Shown: positions 52,126 through 61,249, numbered from the stretch's first letter. The stretch is 64,000 bases of DNA from Actinotignum schaalii FB123-CNA-2 (GCF_000411135.1 NZ_KE150263.1:1-64000); one strand, 5' to 3'. Made by a program: numbers and translations. Notes: generated from the sequence alone by a model not told the origin.

Positions 52126-53022
52126 GTGGCATGGTTTATTGATGAGGTAGCACAGCGGGTGCGGGCCGCCGCTCGGCAGGTCTCAGACCAGGAGCGTGAT
52201 GCGCTGCGGCGCGCCGTCCAGGCAGCTCCTGCACCACGCGAGTTTTACCGTGCTCTCGCGCCCAGTCCGCAGCGTCCTATCGGTGTCATTGGGGAGATCC
52301 GCAATTTGGACGGAAATCCAAGCCCCGCACCGGAATATCTAGAAGCTTTTACGGAGGCCTTGAGCGCCGGGGGAGCGGCTGCGATCTCTGTGACCGCTCC
52401 GGTTATCCCCGGAGGTCTCGGCCTCCCGGCGCTACGGCGCGCCCGCGCCATCGGAGTGGGGCCGCTTCTCTACCGTGATGTCACTGTTTCCGCAGTGCAG
52501 CTTTTAAGGGCTCGCGCGGCGGGCGCGGATGCTGTTTCGCTTACCCCTCGCATCCTCTCCGATGTGGAACTTGAAGCACTGGTGGAACGCGCGCGATCCC
52601 TCGGCATGGAACCCTGCCTGGAAGTGGAATCCGAAAGTGACATAACTCGCGCGATTGGCTGCGCGGCGCGCGTAATCGTCGCAGATTCGCGTTCCGCCAC
52701 GGATTATCCGCAGCTTTTCGAGCAATTGCCCTATACCTGCGTGCGGGTGGTACGGCGCGGGGTACGCAATCCCCGGGATGTTTTCACCGCGGCACGGCAC
52801 GGTGCAGGGTGCGTTATCGTAGGGCGGGCCCTACTAGAAACCGATGACCCGGTCGGGCTTGTGGCTCGCATGGCAACCGCGGGGCGGCATCCGGCCGCGT
52901 TGCTCATGGCCGAACGCATTGCGCACGTAACTGAACATACCCTTGACGTTACCGAAGATACGGCCCAGGCACCCGGGCTCGGGCATCAGCCCCACACCCC
53001 CGCACAAGAAGGGACACGATGA
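52126..53022 (+). CDS. TrpC-like (indole-3-glycerol-phosphate synthase family) protein lacking catalytic residues
   Basis: The 298-residue protein aligns along the TrpC barrel, but key residues are changed: the ExK strand reads GEIRNLDG (Lys to Arg, and no SPSKG phosphate loop), the second catalytic Lys in xKDF is Arg (LLYRDV), the Asn of INNRDL is replaced (IVADSRSA), and the Glu of SESGI is missing (VVRRGV). The Glu of TEV is kept (CLEVES). GTG 52126 is set by GGGAGG (52116-52121). It sits directly before lgt, where trpC-trpB-trpA-lgt is the actinobacterial order; trpB and trpA are gone. Confidence 0.8.
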   Translation: MAWFIDEVAQRVRAAARQVSDQERDALRRAVQAAPAPREFYRALAPSPQRPIGVIGEIRNLDGNPSPAPEYLEAFTEALSAGGAAAISVTAPVIPGGLGLPALRRARAIGVGPLLYRDVTVSAVQLLRARAAGADAVSLTPRILSDVELEALVERARSLGMEPCLEVESESDITRAIGCAARVIVADSRSATDYPQLFEQLPYTCVRVVRRGVRNPRDVFTAARHGAGCVIVGRALLETDDPVGLVARMATAGRHPAALLMAERIAHVTEHTLDVTEDTAQAPGLGHQPHTPAQEGTR

Positions 53023-54011
53023 TTCCAACAGCTATTCCGGCTCCCGAGCACTCCGAATGGGTGCTTTTTGAGACATCCGGATTTTCCCTCTCCATCAAGT
53101 TCTACGCGATTGCTATTGTCATCGGCATTATCATCGCGTATGCCGTGACGGAACGGCGCTACGTTGTGAAAGGCGCGACCCGCGATGTCACGCTTTCGAT
53201 CGCGCTGTGGGCAGTTATTTTCGGGATTATCGGTGGGCGGCTCTACCATGTGATAACGGACTACCAGCTGTATTTCGGCCCCGGCCGTGATCCGTGGCGC
53301 GTCTTTGACCTACGCGGAGGCGGTCTGGGAATCTGGGGTGCGGTTGCGCTGGGTGGTGTAGGTGCCTGGATTGGGTGCCGCCGCAACGGTGTCCGGCTCC
53401 TGCCCTTTGCCGATGCCCTTGCTCCGGGCCTTCTCATTGCCCAGGCCATCGGCCGCCTGGGCAACTACTTCAACCAAGAACTTTTTGGCGGCCCCACCTC
53501 ACTACCGTGGGGCTTGGAAGTGGACGGCGCGCACCGCCCAGCCGGTTTTCCACCCGATCAGCTCTTCCACCCCACCTTCCTCTACGAATCCCTGTGGTGC
53601 CTGGGTGGCGCCGTCGTACTCCTTCTCCTTGAAAAGCGCTTCCACCTGGTGGCCGGGCAGCTTTTTGCCGCATATGTCATCGTTTACACTCTCGGCAGAG
53701 TGTGGATTGAAAACCTGCGTATCGATCCGGCGCACCTCGTTGCTGGTTTACGCCTCAATGTTTGGACATCGCTTCTCGTTTTACTCGGCGGGATCATTGC
53801 CCTCGTTATCTTACGACGCGCCTATTTGCGTGATTCTTCTCGCGATCACGTGTGGTTGCGGGCCCGCCCCGAACCAGAAACTGAGGGAATCGACACGTCA
53901 CAAAACAACGACGCCGCAGCGGGCGCAGCCGTCGCCGTGCATGAAAAAATGGAAACTGCCGGGATTGCAAGTAAAAACGATTCCGCCACCGCGGCAAAGG
54001 AATCCGAATAG
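53019..54011 (+). CDS. lgt: Prolipoprotein diacylglyceryl transferase Lgt
   Basis: Lgt adds diacylglycerol to the lipobox cysteine of prolipoproteins. The 330-residue membrane protein has the signature GRLGNYFNQELFG, FYAIAIVIGIIIAYAVTERR with the conserved early Tyr, and GGRLYHVITDYQ. A cytoplasmic C-terminal tail of about 65 residues, rich in E, A and T, follows the last membrane segment. ATGA overlap couples it to the TrpC-like gene. A substrate, the FKBP lipoprotein, is encoded 2 kb upstream. Confidence 0.94.
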   Translation: MIPTAIPAPEHSEWVLFETSGFSLSIKFYAIAIVIGIIIAYAVTERRYVVKGATRDVTLSIALWAVIFGIIGGRLYHVITDYQLYFGPGRDPWRVFDLRGGGLGIWGAVALGGVGAWIGCRRNGVRLLPFADALAPGLLIAQAIGRLGNYFNQELFGGPTSLPWGLEVDGAHRPAGFPPDQLFHPTFLYESLWCLGGAVVLLLLEKRFHLVAGQLFAAYVIVYTLGRVWIENLRIDPAHLVAGLRLNVWTSLLVLLGGIIALVILRRAYLRDSSRDHVWLRARPEPETEGIDTSQNNDAAAGAAVAVHEKMETAGIASKNDSATAAKESE

Positions 54012-54073
54012 GGCGTGGGTAACCGCTCAGTGAACGAGTGAAGCCAATGCCCGAACCGTGCGCTAGCGTAAAG

Positions 54074-54097
54074 ATGAGCTCCGGGAGCGGGGCTCAT
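54074..54097 (+). terminator. Hairpin after lgt
   Basis: ATGAGCTCC (54074-54082) pairs with GGGGCTCAT (54089-54097) through one T-G pair. No T tract; possible terminator only. Confidence 0.35.
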
Positions 54098-54158
54098 AAC
54101 GGTGCATATTTACCAGGACGAGTGCCTTGAGTCCCGATGGGGAAACAGGGCGCTCGGG

Positions 54159-54164
54159 TAAGAT
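54159..54164 (+). promoter_or_regulatory. -10 hexamer TAAGAT seven bases before pyk ATG
   Basis: TAAGAT-N7-ATG; the spacer contains AGGAAA. Leaderless or near-leaderless start. Confidence 0.42.
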
Positions 54165-54171
54165 AGGAAAC

Positions 54172-55602
54172 ATGCGTAGAGCTAGAATTGTGTGTACGTT
54201 GGGTCCCGCTACGGATACCTACGATCAAATCCTTGAACTTGTTAAAGCCGGCATGAACGTGGCGCGTATTAACGCCTCCCACGGTTCGCATGAAGAACAC
54301 GAAAAGCGCATTGATAATGTGCGCGCCGCCGCGAAGGAACTGGGTATCCCGGTTGCGGTACTCGTTGATTTGCAGGGCCCGAAGATCCGTCTCGGCCGTT
54401 TTGCCGAAGGCCCGGTCCAGCTGAACGTGGGCGATACTTTCACCATTACCACCCGCGATATCCCCGGCACGAAGGATATCTGCTCCACCACTTTCAAGGG
54501 CTTGGCGGGCGATTGCAATCCCGGCGATGTGCTCTTGATCGACGATGGCAAGGTTTCCGTGCGTGTCGTGGAAGTTGTGGACGGAACTGACGTGGTCACC
54601 CGCGTGGAAGTCCCCGGTCCCGTGTCCAATAACAAGGGTATTAATCTTCCCGGTGTGGCGGTGTCCGTTCCTGCCATGTCCGAAAAGGATGAAGAGGATC
54701 TGCGTTGGGGACTCAACTACGGCGCGGATCTTATCGCGCTTTCCTTCGTGCGTGATGCCAAGGATATTGACGATGTCCACCGCATCATGGACGAAGAGGG
54801 CATCCACCTGCCCGTTATCGCCAAGATCGAAAAGCCGCAGGCCGTGGCCAACCTGGATGACATCGTCCAGGCCTTCGACGGCATTATGGTTGCCCGCGGC
54901 GACCTCGGCGTGGAACTGCCCCTCGAGCAGGTTCCGCTGGTGCAGAAGGAAGCCATTTCGCTGGCCCGCAAGCGTGCCAAGCCGGTCATTCTGGCCACCC
55001 AGGTTCTCGAATCCATGATCCAGAACCCGCGGCCCACCCGCGCTGAGGCTTCTGACTGCGCCAATGCCATTCTGGACGGTGCGGATGCCGTTATGCTTTC
55101 CGGGGAAACCTCGGTGGGTCTCTACCCGATTGAGTGCGTGAAGACCATGGCCTCCATCGTTTCCTACACGGAGGAACACGGCCTGGAGCAGATCCCGCAG
55201 CTCTCCTCCCTGCATCGCACCCGCAACGGTGTTCTCACCCGCTCCGCTCTGGACATCGGTGAAGCCCTGGGTGTCAAGGCAGTTGTGGTCTTCACGGAAA
55301 CCGGGCATACCGCCCGCCGCGTGGCACGCAACCGCTCCCGCCTGCCGATTATCAACTTCACTCCTTCGGAGAAGGTCCGCAACCAGCTTGCCGTGCTGTG
55401 GGGCAGTGAAACCTATACGGTGGATCATTCGGCTGCCACCACGGATGAAATGGTGCAGCAGGTGGAAGACCGTCTTCTCGAACTGGGCCGCGCCCAGGTC
55501 GGTGACCGCGTGGTGATCGTGGCCGGTATGCCCTCGGGTGTGGCCGGCTCCACCAACACCCTGCGTGTTCACAAGATCGGTGAAGAAACGGGCGTTGCCT
55601 AA
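54172..55602 (+). CDS. pyk: Pyruvate kinase
   Basis: Pyruvate kinase converts phosphoenolpyruvate and ADP to pyruvate and ATP. The 476-residue protein has RRARIVCTLGPAT, the substrate-binding NASHGSHEEH, the catalytic LPVIAKIEKPQAVANLDDI with its Lys, and MVARGDLGVELP metal site. ATG 54172 gives the standard N-terminus; an in-frame ATG 15 codons upstream would add an unlike stretch. Codon use is strongly biased to C/G-ending codons, as in highly expressed genes. A strong terminator follows. Confidence 0.96.
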   Translation: MRRARIVCTLGPATDTYDQILELVKAGMNVARINASHGSHEEHEKRIDNVRAAAKELGIPVAVLVDLQGPKIRLGRFAEGPVQLNVGDTFTITTRDIPGTKDICSTTFKGLAGDCNPGDVLLIDDGKVSVRVVEVVDGTDVVTRVEVPGPVSNNKGINLPGVAVSVPAMSEKDEEDLRWGLNYGADLIALSFVRDAKDIDDVHRIMDEEGIHLPVIAKIEKPQAVANLDDIVQAFDGIMVARGDLGVELPLEQVPLVQKEAISLARKRAKPVILATQVLESMIQNPRPTRAEASDCANAILDGADAVMLSGETSVGLYPIECVKTMASIVSYTEEHGLEQIPQLSSLHRTRNGVLTRSALDIGEALGVKAVVVFTETGHTARRVARNRSRLPIINFTPSEKVRNQLAVLWGSETYTVDHSAATTDEMVQQVEDRLLELGRAQVGDRVVIVAGMPSGVAGSTNTLRVHKIGEETGVA

Positions 55603-55654
55603 AACTCGTGAACCGTGCTGGGCGCGCCGGATGCGCGAGTAGCACAGCAAAGGT

Positions 55655-55695
55655 GAGCGGGTGCCCCCCGGGCTTATCCCGGCGGGCACCCGCTC
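55655..55695 (+). terminator. Terminator after pyk
   Basis: A 12-bp stem (55655-55666 with 55684-55695) extends inward through CGGG/CCCG pairing around a short loop. GC-rich and very stable, with no long T tract. Confidence 0.75.
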
Positions 55696-55822
55696 CCGTT
55701 CCAGATTTCTGCGTCACCATCATTTGAAATTTGGTGGCGGGTATGGTGAAATATTCTCTGCGTTTGCACATTCACTCGCGGTGATCCTGGAGATTCTGCT
55801 GGTGGTGGCGGCATATGCACAA

Positions 55823-55904
55823 GCTCCTGTGGTGGAATTGGTAGACACACTGCACTCAAAATGCAGCGCCGCAAGGCGTGAGGGTTCGAGTCCCTCCGGG
55901 AGCA
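55823..55904 (+). tRNA. tRNA-Leu (anticodon CAA)
   Basis: An 82-base class II tRNA: acceptor GCTCCTG pairs with CGGGAGC, D-arm GTGGAATTGGTAGACAC, anticodon stem CTGCA/TGCAG around loop CTCAAAA (anticodon CAA), a long variable arm GCCGCAAGGC and T-arm GAGGGTTCGAGTCCCTC. CCA is not encoded. Confidence 0.95.
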
Positions 55905-56115
55905 CCGCGGCGATAACCTTGAAGTTCGCTGGGAATCTCTGTCCCGTTGTTTGCTCTGCACCGCGTGGTCTGACAGCATGGTAAGGGGCGCGTGAATCCC
56001 GTTGCCGGTCATCATTCTCTCAAGGGTCAGAGAACACTTCGGTGTGGATGCAGGTGCAACATCGCACGCAGTAAATTGGTTCAATCTATCCGGCATGCCG
56101 GTCGAAGGGGTCATG

Positions 56116-56733
56116 ATGGCCAGGGACACGGCGGCGCAAGCCGCGGAGAACAAAGAAGCCATTCGGGTTCTTGTCGTTGAAGACGAAACTCTCATTCGCC
56201 TCGATATTGTTGAAACACTGGAAGATGCCGGGTATGAGGTTGTCGGAGAAGCCGGCGATGGCGAATCCGCTATTGAACTCGCCGGCGAACTCGAACCCGA
56301 TCTGATTGTCATGGATGTGAAGATGCCGGGTATGGACGGCATTACCGCAGCGGACCGGATTCTAGAAGAACATCGGGTGGCCATCGTTATGCTCACCGCC
56401 TACTCTCAGCGTGACCTGGTGGAACGCGCACGGGACGCCGGAGCGATGGCTTACGTAGTCAAGCCGTTCACGCCCGCTGATCTCATTCCCGCGGTCGAAA
56501 TCGCTGTCTCGCGTAATCAGGAAATCGAAGCGCTCGAAAACGAAGTCTCTACCATGGCCGAGCAATTTGAAACCCGCAAGCGAGTGGATCGGGCTAAGGG
56601 CTTGCTGGAATCGCATATGGGCCTGACCGAACCGGAAGCTTTCCGCTGGATTCAAAAGACCTCGATGGATCGGCGGCTGACCATGCGCGAAGTAGCCGAT
56701 GCTGTGATCGAACAGGTTGGCGGGCGTAGTTAA
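56116..56733 (+). CDS. pdtaR: ANTAR-domain response regulator PdtaR
   Basis: PdtaR is a phosphorylation-controlled antiterminator that binds paired RNA hairpins. The 205-residue protein has a receiver domain (VLVVEDETLIRLDIVETLED, phospho-acceptor Asp in LIVMDVKMPGMDG, LTAYSQRDL, KPF) and a C-terminal ANTAR domain (KRVDRAKGLLESHMGLTEPEAFRWIQK). ATG 56116 gives exactly the 205 residues of Rv1626; AAGGGG lies five bases upstream, and in-frame ATGs at 56113 and 56095 are alternatives. Its sensor kinase is not in this window. Confidence 0.92.
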   Translation: MARDTAAQAAENKEAIRVLVVEDETLIRLDIVETLEDAGYEVVGEAGDGESAIELAGELEPDLIVMDVKMPGMDGITAADRILEEHRVAIVMLTAYSQRDLVERARDAGAMAYVVKPFTPADLIPAVEIAVSRNQEIEALENEVSTMAEQFETRKRVDRAKGLLESHMGLTEPEAFRWIQKTSMDRRLTMREVADAVIEQVGGRS

Positions 56734-56776
56734 GCGCATCCAGCCGCGTACGTGCCAGGTCCCACAGTCTCACAGT

Positions 56777-56808
56777 CAGGCGCTCATCGATTTTCCGGTG
56801 GGCGCCTG
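56777..56808 (+). terminator. Terminator-like hairpin after pdtaR
   Basis: A 13-bp stem with two G-T pairs (56777-56789 with 56796-56808) and a six-base loop. No T tract. Confidence 0.6.
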
Positions 56809-56822
56809 CTAGCTATCTCGCG

Positions 56823-56828
56823 TAGGCT
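56823..56828 (+). promoter_or_regulatory. -10 hexamer TAGGCT six bases before polA GTG
   Basis: TAGGCT-N6-GTG: leaderless candidate. The spacer AGAGGG offers only partial Shine-Dalgarno pairing. Confidence 0.42.
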
Positions 56829-56834
56829 AGAGGG

Positions 56835-59513
56835 GTGAGTGAAAAAAAATTCCTTCTTGTTGACGGCCATTCTATGGCGTTCCGCGCCTTCTACGCCCTG
56901 CGGGCAGAGAATTTCCTCACCGATCGGGGGCAGTACACCAATGCTGTTTACGGTTTCCTCTCCACCCTGCTCAAAATCATTGGTGATTACCACCCCGATT
57001 ACATCGCCGTGGCCTTTGACCTGCCGGGAGGAACATTCCGTACCCGCGTCTATCCGGAATATAAAGGAGGCCGGGCCCCCACACCGGTAGAATTCTCCGG
57101 CCAAATCGATGTTATTAAAAACGTCCTGGATACCTGCGGAATAAGTTGGCTTACTTACGAGGACTACGAAGCTGACGATATTATTGCCACCCTTTCCCGT
57201 CGTGCGGTAGAAGAGGGAGCGGATGTCTATATTGCCTCCGGCGACAAAGACTCCTATCAGCTCGTTGATGAGCACACCACCGTGCTCTATCCCATGCCGC
57301 GTTCGGCCATGCAGGCCCTTGACCCGGCCGGTATCGAAAAGAAAACTGGAGTGCGCCCCGAACGCTATGCCGACCTGGCCGCGCTCGTGGGGGAAGGCGC
57401 CGATAATATTCCCGGAGTCCCCGGTGTCGGCCCCAAAACCGCGGCGAAATGGCTCGCCGCCTATGGCGACCTCGATACTATTCTCAACCGTGCGAATGAA
57501 ATTGGTGGAAAAGTAGGTGCCTCCTTGCGCGAGCACCTGGATCAGGTTCGCCAGAATCGGTCCCTCAATACCCTTGTGCGTGATCTTCCTATCGGAGAGA
57601 ACCTCGAGGAGTTCCGCCCGCGCGGAGTGGAACGGGAAGCGCTGCACGAGCTTTTTGACACTCTCGATTTTGACACTCTACGCGGGCGCGTCCTGGCAGA
57701 GTTACCGGCGCGTGACGGCACCGCCGAAACCGAGGCAAGTGTTGGTTTTACCCTCACCGGCTTGGAGATCACCACCTCCGGGGTGCGAGAATGGCTCGCC
57801 CGGCACTCCGACGCTCCGGTGTACGGTCTTGAACTTGCGGGCCCTGCTAGTCCGGGTGCGGGGAGTGTGGAGGCACTTGCGATTGGAACGGCAACGGCCG
57901 CCTTACTTCTCGATACTCACACCATGAACGACGACGATACTGCGCAGGTGCGTGCCTGGCTGGAATCTGATGCTCCGAAAGTGGTGCACGGCGCCAAAGA
58001 AGCCTGGCATCGGGTGCGGGGGCACGGCGCCGAGTTACGCGGCGTCGTCCGCGATACCGTGCTGTGTGCCTACCTTCTCTACCCCGATCAGCGCAGCTAT
58101 GATCTCGGAGATCTTGCGTTGCGTCACCTCGGCGTTGATTTGGGGGATGGGGGAGTGCTGCCCGGGTTGGACGGACAGGCTGATCCGTTGGCGCAGCGCG
58201 CCGCACTCCTCGGCCCGCTTTCCGATAAGTTGCTCGAGGAATTGAAGGCCCGCGGTGAGGATGGTGCCTTGCTCAACCTCGAAATGGACGTGTCCCGCAC
58301 CCTCGCGCGCATGGAGGACACCGGCATTGCGGTGGATTCTCCCTACCTTGAAAAACTGCGAAAAGATTTCGATGGACGCGTGGAAGCCGCGGCCAGACTC
58401 GCTTATGATGCTATCGGCCACGAAGTCAACCTCTCCAGTCCCAAGCAATTACAAGGGGTGCTTTTCGAGGAACTCGGCTTGCCCACCACCCGGAAAACCA
58501 AATCCGGGTACACCACGAATGCGGAAGCGCTAGCAGATCTGGCGGTGCGCATTGCCGCGCGCGAAGATGATAAGGCGGTAGCCGGGACTCAATTCCTCGG
58601 GGCTCTTCTTGAGCACCGTGATGCCATTAAACTGCGGCAATCCGTGGAAGGTTTGCAGCGCAATACCCGGGCGGATGGGAAAATCCACACTACCTACCAG
58701 CAGGCGGTGGCAGCTACCGGGCGGCTCTCGTCCACGGATCCGAATCTTCAAAATATTCATGCGCGCACGGCTGAAGGTCTTCAGATCCGCTCTGCCTTTA
58801 TTCCTTCCGCGGGCTATGCGGCGCTGATGACCGCGGATTACTCTCAGATCGAAATGCGAATCATGGCCTCGCTTTCCGGCGATGAAGCGTTGATCACCGC
58901 TTTTAACGAGGGCGAAGACCTGCATTCCTCGGTGGCCTCTCTCGTCTTCGGGATTCCCGAAAGTGAGGTAAGTAGCGAACAGCGCTCCCGTATTAAAGCG
59001 ATGAGCTACGGCTTGGCTTACGGGCTCTCCGCCTACGGGCTTTCCCGCCAGCTCCATATTTCCGCCCACGATGCTCAAGAGCTCATGGATACCTATTTCG
59101 CGCGTTTCGGGAAAGTGCGCGAATACCTTGATTCCCTCGTGGTGAAAGCCCGTGAAGATGGCTATACCCAGACGCTGTTGGGGCGGCGGCGCTACCTTCC
59201 CGAATTGCGTTCCACGAACCGACAACTGCGCGAGGCATCTGAACGCATGGCTCTCAATGCTCCGATTCAGGGCAGCGCGGCGGATATTATCAAAATCGCC
59301 ATGGTGGCCGTGGTGGAAGCGCTGCGCGAAGCAGGGTTGCGCAGCCGAGTACTGCTCCAGGTCCATGACGAACTGGTGCTGGAAGTGGCACCCGGTGAGC
59401 ACGAGGCCACCGAGGAGATCGTGCGGCGGGAAATGGCCGGCGCAGCCCAGCTGCGGGTCCCACTTTCGGTCGGGGTTGGGTACGGCCCGAATTGGCGGGA
59501 GGCAGCCCACTAG
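56835..59513 (+). CDS. polA: DNA polymerase I (no proofreading exonuclease)
   Basis: The 892-residue enzyme has the 5' nuclease domain (LLVDGHSMAFRAFYAL, IASGDKDSYQL, ADNIPGVPGVGPKTA), a middle 3'-5' exonuclease-like domain and the polymerase domain with motif A TADYSQIEMRI (Asp668), motif B RSRIKAMSYGLAYG and motif C QVHDELVLE (Asp845). The exonuclease-like domain lacks the DxE metal site (the strand reads YGLELAGPAS), so proofreading is predicted to be absent, as in mycobacterial PolA. It repairs gaps and removes Okazaki primers. Order polA-rpsA-coaE matches Rv1629-Rv1631. Confidence 0.95.
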   Translation: MSEKKFLLVDGHSMAFRAFYALRAENFLTDRGQYTNAVYGFLSTLLKIIGDYHPDYIAVAFDLPGGTFRTRVYPEYKGGRAPTPVEFSGQIDVIKNVLDTCGISWLTYEDYEADDIIATLSRRAVEEGADVYIASGDKDSYQLVDEHTTVLYPMPRSAMQALDPAGIEKKTGVRPERYADLAALVGEGADNIPGVPGVGPKTAAKWLAAYGDLDTILNRANEIGGKVGASLREHLDQVRQNRSLNTLVRDLPIGENLEEFRPRGVEREALHELFDTLDFDTLRGRVLAELPARDGTAETEASVGFTLTGLEITTSGVREWLARHSDAPVYGLELAGPASPGAGSVEALAIGTATAALLLDTHTMNDDDTAQVRAWLESDAPKVVHGAKEAWHRVRGHGAELRGVVRDTVLCAYLLYPDQRSYDLGDLALRHLGVDLGDGGVLPGLDGQADPLAQRAALLGPLSDKLLEELKARGEDGALLNLEMDVSRTLARMEDTGIAVDSPYLEKLRKDFDGRVEAAARLAYDAIGHEVNLSSPKQLQGVLFEELGLPTTRKTKSGYTTNAEALADLAVRIAAREDDKAVAGTQFLGALLEHRDAIKLRQSVEGLQRNTRADGKIHTTYQQAVAATGRLSSTDPNLQNIHARTAEGLQIRSAFIPSAGYAALMTADYSQIEMRIMASLSGDEALITAFNEGEDLHSSVASLVFGIPESEVSSEQRSRIKAMSYGLAYGLSAYGLSRQLHISAHDAQELMDTYFARFGKVREYLDSLVVKAREDGYTQTLLGRRRYLPELRSTNRQLREASERMALNAPIQGSAADIIKIAMVAVVEALREAGLRSRVLLQVHDELVLEVAPGEHEATEEIVRREMAGAAQLRVPLSVGVGYGPNWREAAH

Positions 59514-59553
59514 AACGAGGCGCCCACACCACGCCGATTCTGGCCCGGATGCC

Positions 59554-59583
59554 TTGCACTAGCCAAGCTTTTCCGCGTAGTAT
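59554..59583 (+). promoter_or_regulatory. Promoter of rpsA
   Basis: TTGCAC (59554-59559) and TAGTAT (59578-59583) are separated by 18 bases, the best sigma-70-type promoter in the window. Transcription would start near 59590, leaving a leader of about 80 bases before rpsA. Confidence 0.65.
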
Positions 59584-59671
59584 GGAGAACTGGTGTGAGC
59601 ACCCGCCGCACTGGCCGATATCCATCGGTCCCAAGCAAATATTCACAATAGTGTCCGGAAGTTATCAGTTA

Positions 59672-61156
59672 ATGACTAATACCACCCCCGAGTCTTCGAC
59701 TCTCCCCGAGATTGCCGTCAACGATATCGGCTCCGAGGAAGAACTTATTGCCGCCGTCGATAAGACGATCAAGTACTTTAACGATGGTGACCTCGTCGAA
59801 GGAACCGTTGTCAAGGTCGACCATGACGAAGTGTTGCTCGACATTGGCTACAAAACCGAGGGTGTTATTCCCTCCAAGGAACTTTCGATCAAGCACGATG
59901 TCAACCCTGATGATGTCGTTGAAATTGGCGACCAGGTAGAAGCCCTTGTCCTCCAGAAGGAAGACAAGGAAGGCCGTCTCCTCCTCTCGAAGAAGCGCGC
60001 GCAGTACGAACGTGCCTGGGCGGAAATCGAGAAGGTCAAGGAAGCTGATGGCGTCGTTACCGGCACTGTCATTGAAGTCGTCAAGGGCGGTCTGATTGTT
60101 GATATCGGGCTGCGCGGCTTCCTGCCCGCTTCGCTTGTTGAAATGCGCCGCGTGCGCGATCTGCAGCCCTACATCGGCCGCGAGCTTGAAGCGAAGATCA
60201 TCGAACTTGATAAGAACCGCAATAACGTGGTTCTTTCCCGCCGCGCCTGGCTGGAAGCGTCCCAGTCCCAGGCTCGTGGCGAATTCTTGCACCAGCTTCA
60301 GAAGGGCCAGGTGCGCGAAGGCTTCGTGTCCTCCATTGTCAACTTTGGTGCCTTTGTGGACCTCGGCGGTGTGGACGGCCTCGTCCACGTTTCCGAGCTG
60401 TCCTGGAAGCACATCGACCACCCGTCCGAGGTTGTCGAAGTGGGTCAGCCTGTCACCGTGGAAGTTCTCGATGTTGACATGGATCGCGAGCGTGTCTCGC
60501 TCTCCCTCAAGGCCACCCAGGAAGATCCGTGGCAGTCCTTCGCCCGCACCCACGCGATCGGCCAGATCGTTCCGGGTCGCGTCACTAAGCTCGTTCCTTT
60601 CGGCGCGTTCGTGCGCGTGGAGGACGGCATCGAAGGCCTCGTCCACATCTCCGAACTGGCCTCCCGCCACATCGACACCCCGGAAGAGGTTGTCAAGGTG
60701 GGCGACGACGTCTTCGTCAAGGTCATCGATATCGATCTGGACCGCCGCCGTATTTCGCTCTCGCTCAAGCAGGCGAACGAAGGCGTGGATCCGAACTCCC
60801 AGGACTTCGATCCCTCGCTCTACGGCATGGCCGCTGATTACGACGAAAACGGCAATTACAAGTACCCCGAAGGCTTCGATCCCGAATCGAACGAATGGCT
60901 CGAGGGCTACGAAGCTCAGCGCGAGGCATGGGAGAACGAATACGCCCAGGCCCAGGCTCGTTGGGAAGCACACAAGGCCCAGGTTGCTGCCGCGCTCGAA
61001 GCCGATGCTGCCGCTGGCGCCCAGGCTGCTACCGCTGCCGAGCCGGCCGCGGAAATCCCGGCCAGCTACACCTCCACCTCCGAACCGAGCGGCTCGCTCG
61101 ACTCGGATGCCGATGAGGCTCTCGCTGCCCTGCGCGAGAAGCTGACCAACAACTAA
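59672..61156 (+). CDS. rpsA: 30S ribosomal protein S1
   Basis: S1 helps the 30S subunit bind mRNA. The 494-residue protein has four S1 domains (for example GTVVKVDHDEVLLDIGYKTEG, GLIVDIGLRGFLPASLVE, GFVSSIVNFGAFVDLGGVDG, GRVTKLVPFGAFVRVEDG) rather than the six of E. coli, then an Ala/Glu-rich acidic tail. ATG 59672 fits the family start; the Shine-Dalgarno (GGAAG at 11-base spacing) is weak. Codon use marks high expression. The antisense strand is open by codon bias and is not a gene. Confidence 0.96.
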   Translation: MTNTTPESSTLPEIAVNDIGSEEELIAAVDKTIKYFNDGDLVEGTVVKVDHDEVLLDIGYKTEGVIPSKELSIKHDVNPDDVVEIGDQVEALVLQKEDKEGRLLLSKKRAQYERAWAEIEKVKEADGVVTGTVIEVVKGGLIVDIGLRGFLPASLVEMRRVRDLQPYIGRELEAKIIELDKNRNNVVLSRRAWLEASQSQARGEFLHQLQKGQVREGFVSSIVNFGAFVDLGGVDGLVHVSELSWKHIDHPSEVVEVGQPVTVEVLDVDMDRERVSLSLKATQEDPWQSFARTHAIGQIVPGRVTKLVPFGAFVRVEDGIEGLVHISELASRHIDTPEEVVKVGDDVFVKVIDIDLDRRRISLSLKQANEGVDPNSQDFDPSLYGMAADYDENGNYKYPEGFDPESNEWLEGYEAQREAWENEYAQAQARWEAHKAQVAAALEADAAAGAQAATAAEPAAEIPASYTSTSEPSGSLDSDADEALAALREKLTNN

Positions 61157-61187
61157 GGCATAGGCTACCGCGGGTAGCATCTAGTAC

Positions 61188-61229
61188 CGCCGCCGGCGCA
61201 CCTCTTTGGGGGAGCGCCGGCGGCGTTTT
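61188..61229 (+). terminator. Rho-independent terminator of rpsA
   Basis: A perfect 12-bp stem CGCCGCCGGCGC (61188-61199) with 61214-61225, 14-base loop, followed by TTTT. Confidence 0.9.
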
Positions 61230-61249
61230 CTTTCTCTCGAGCACATTGT

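Noticed and set aside
54094-55689. 531-codon open frame on the minus strand across pyk
   Set aside because: Antisense of a highly codon-biased gene; pyruvate kinase motifs are on the plus strand and a terminator crosses its 5' end.
59669-61180. 503-codon open frame on the minus strand across rpsA
   Set aside because: Antisense of the biased rpsA codons; it would start within the rpsA terminator region and has no recognisable domain.
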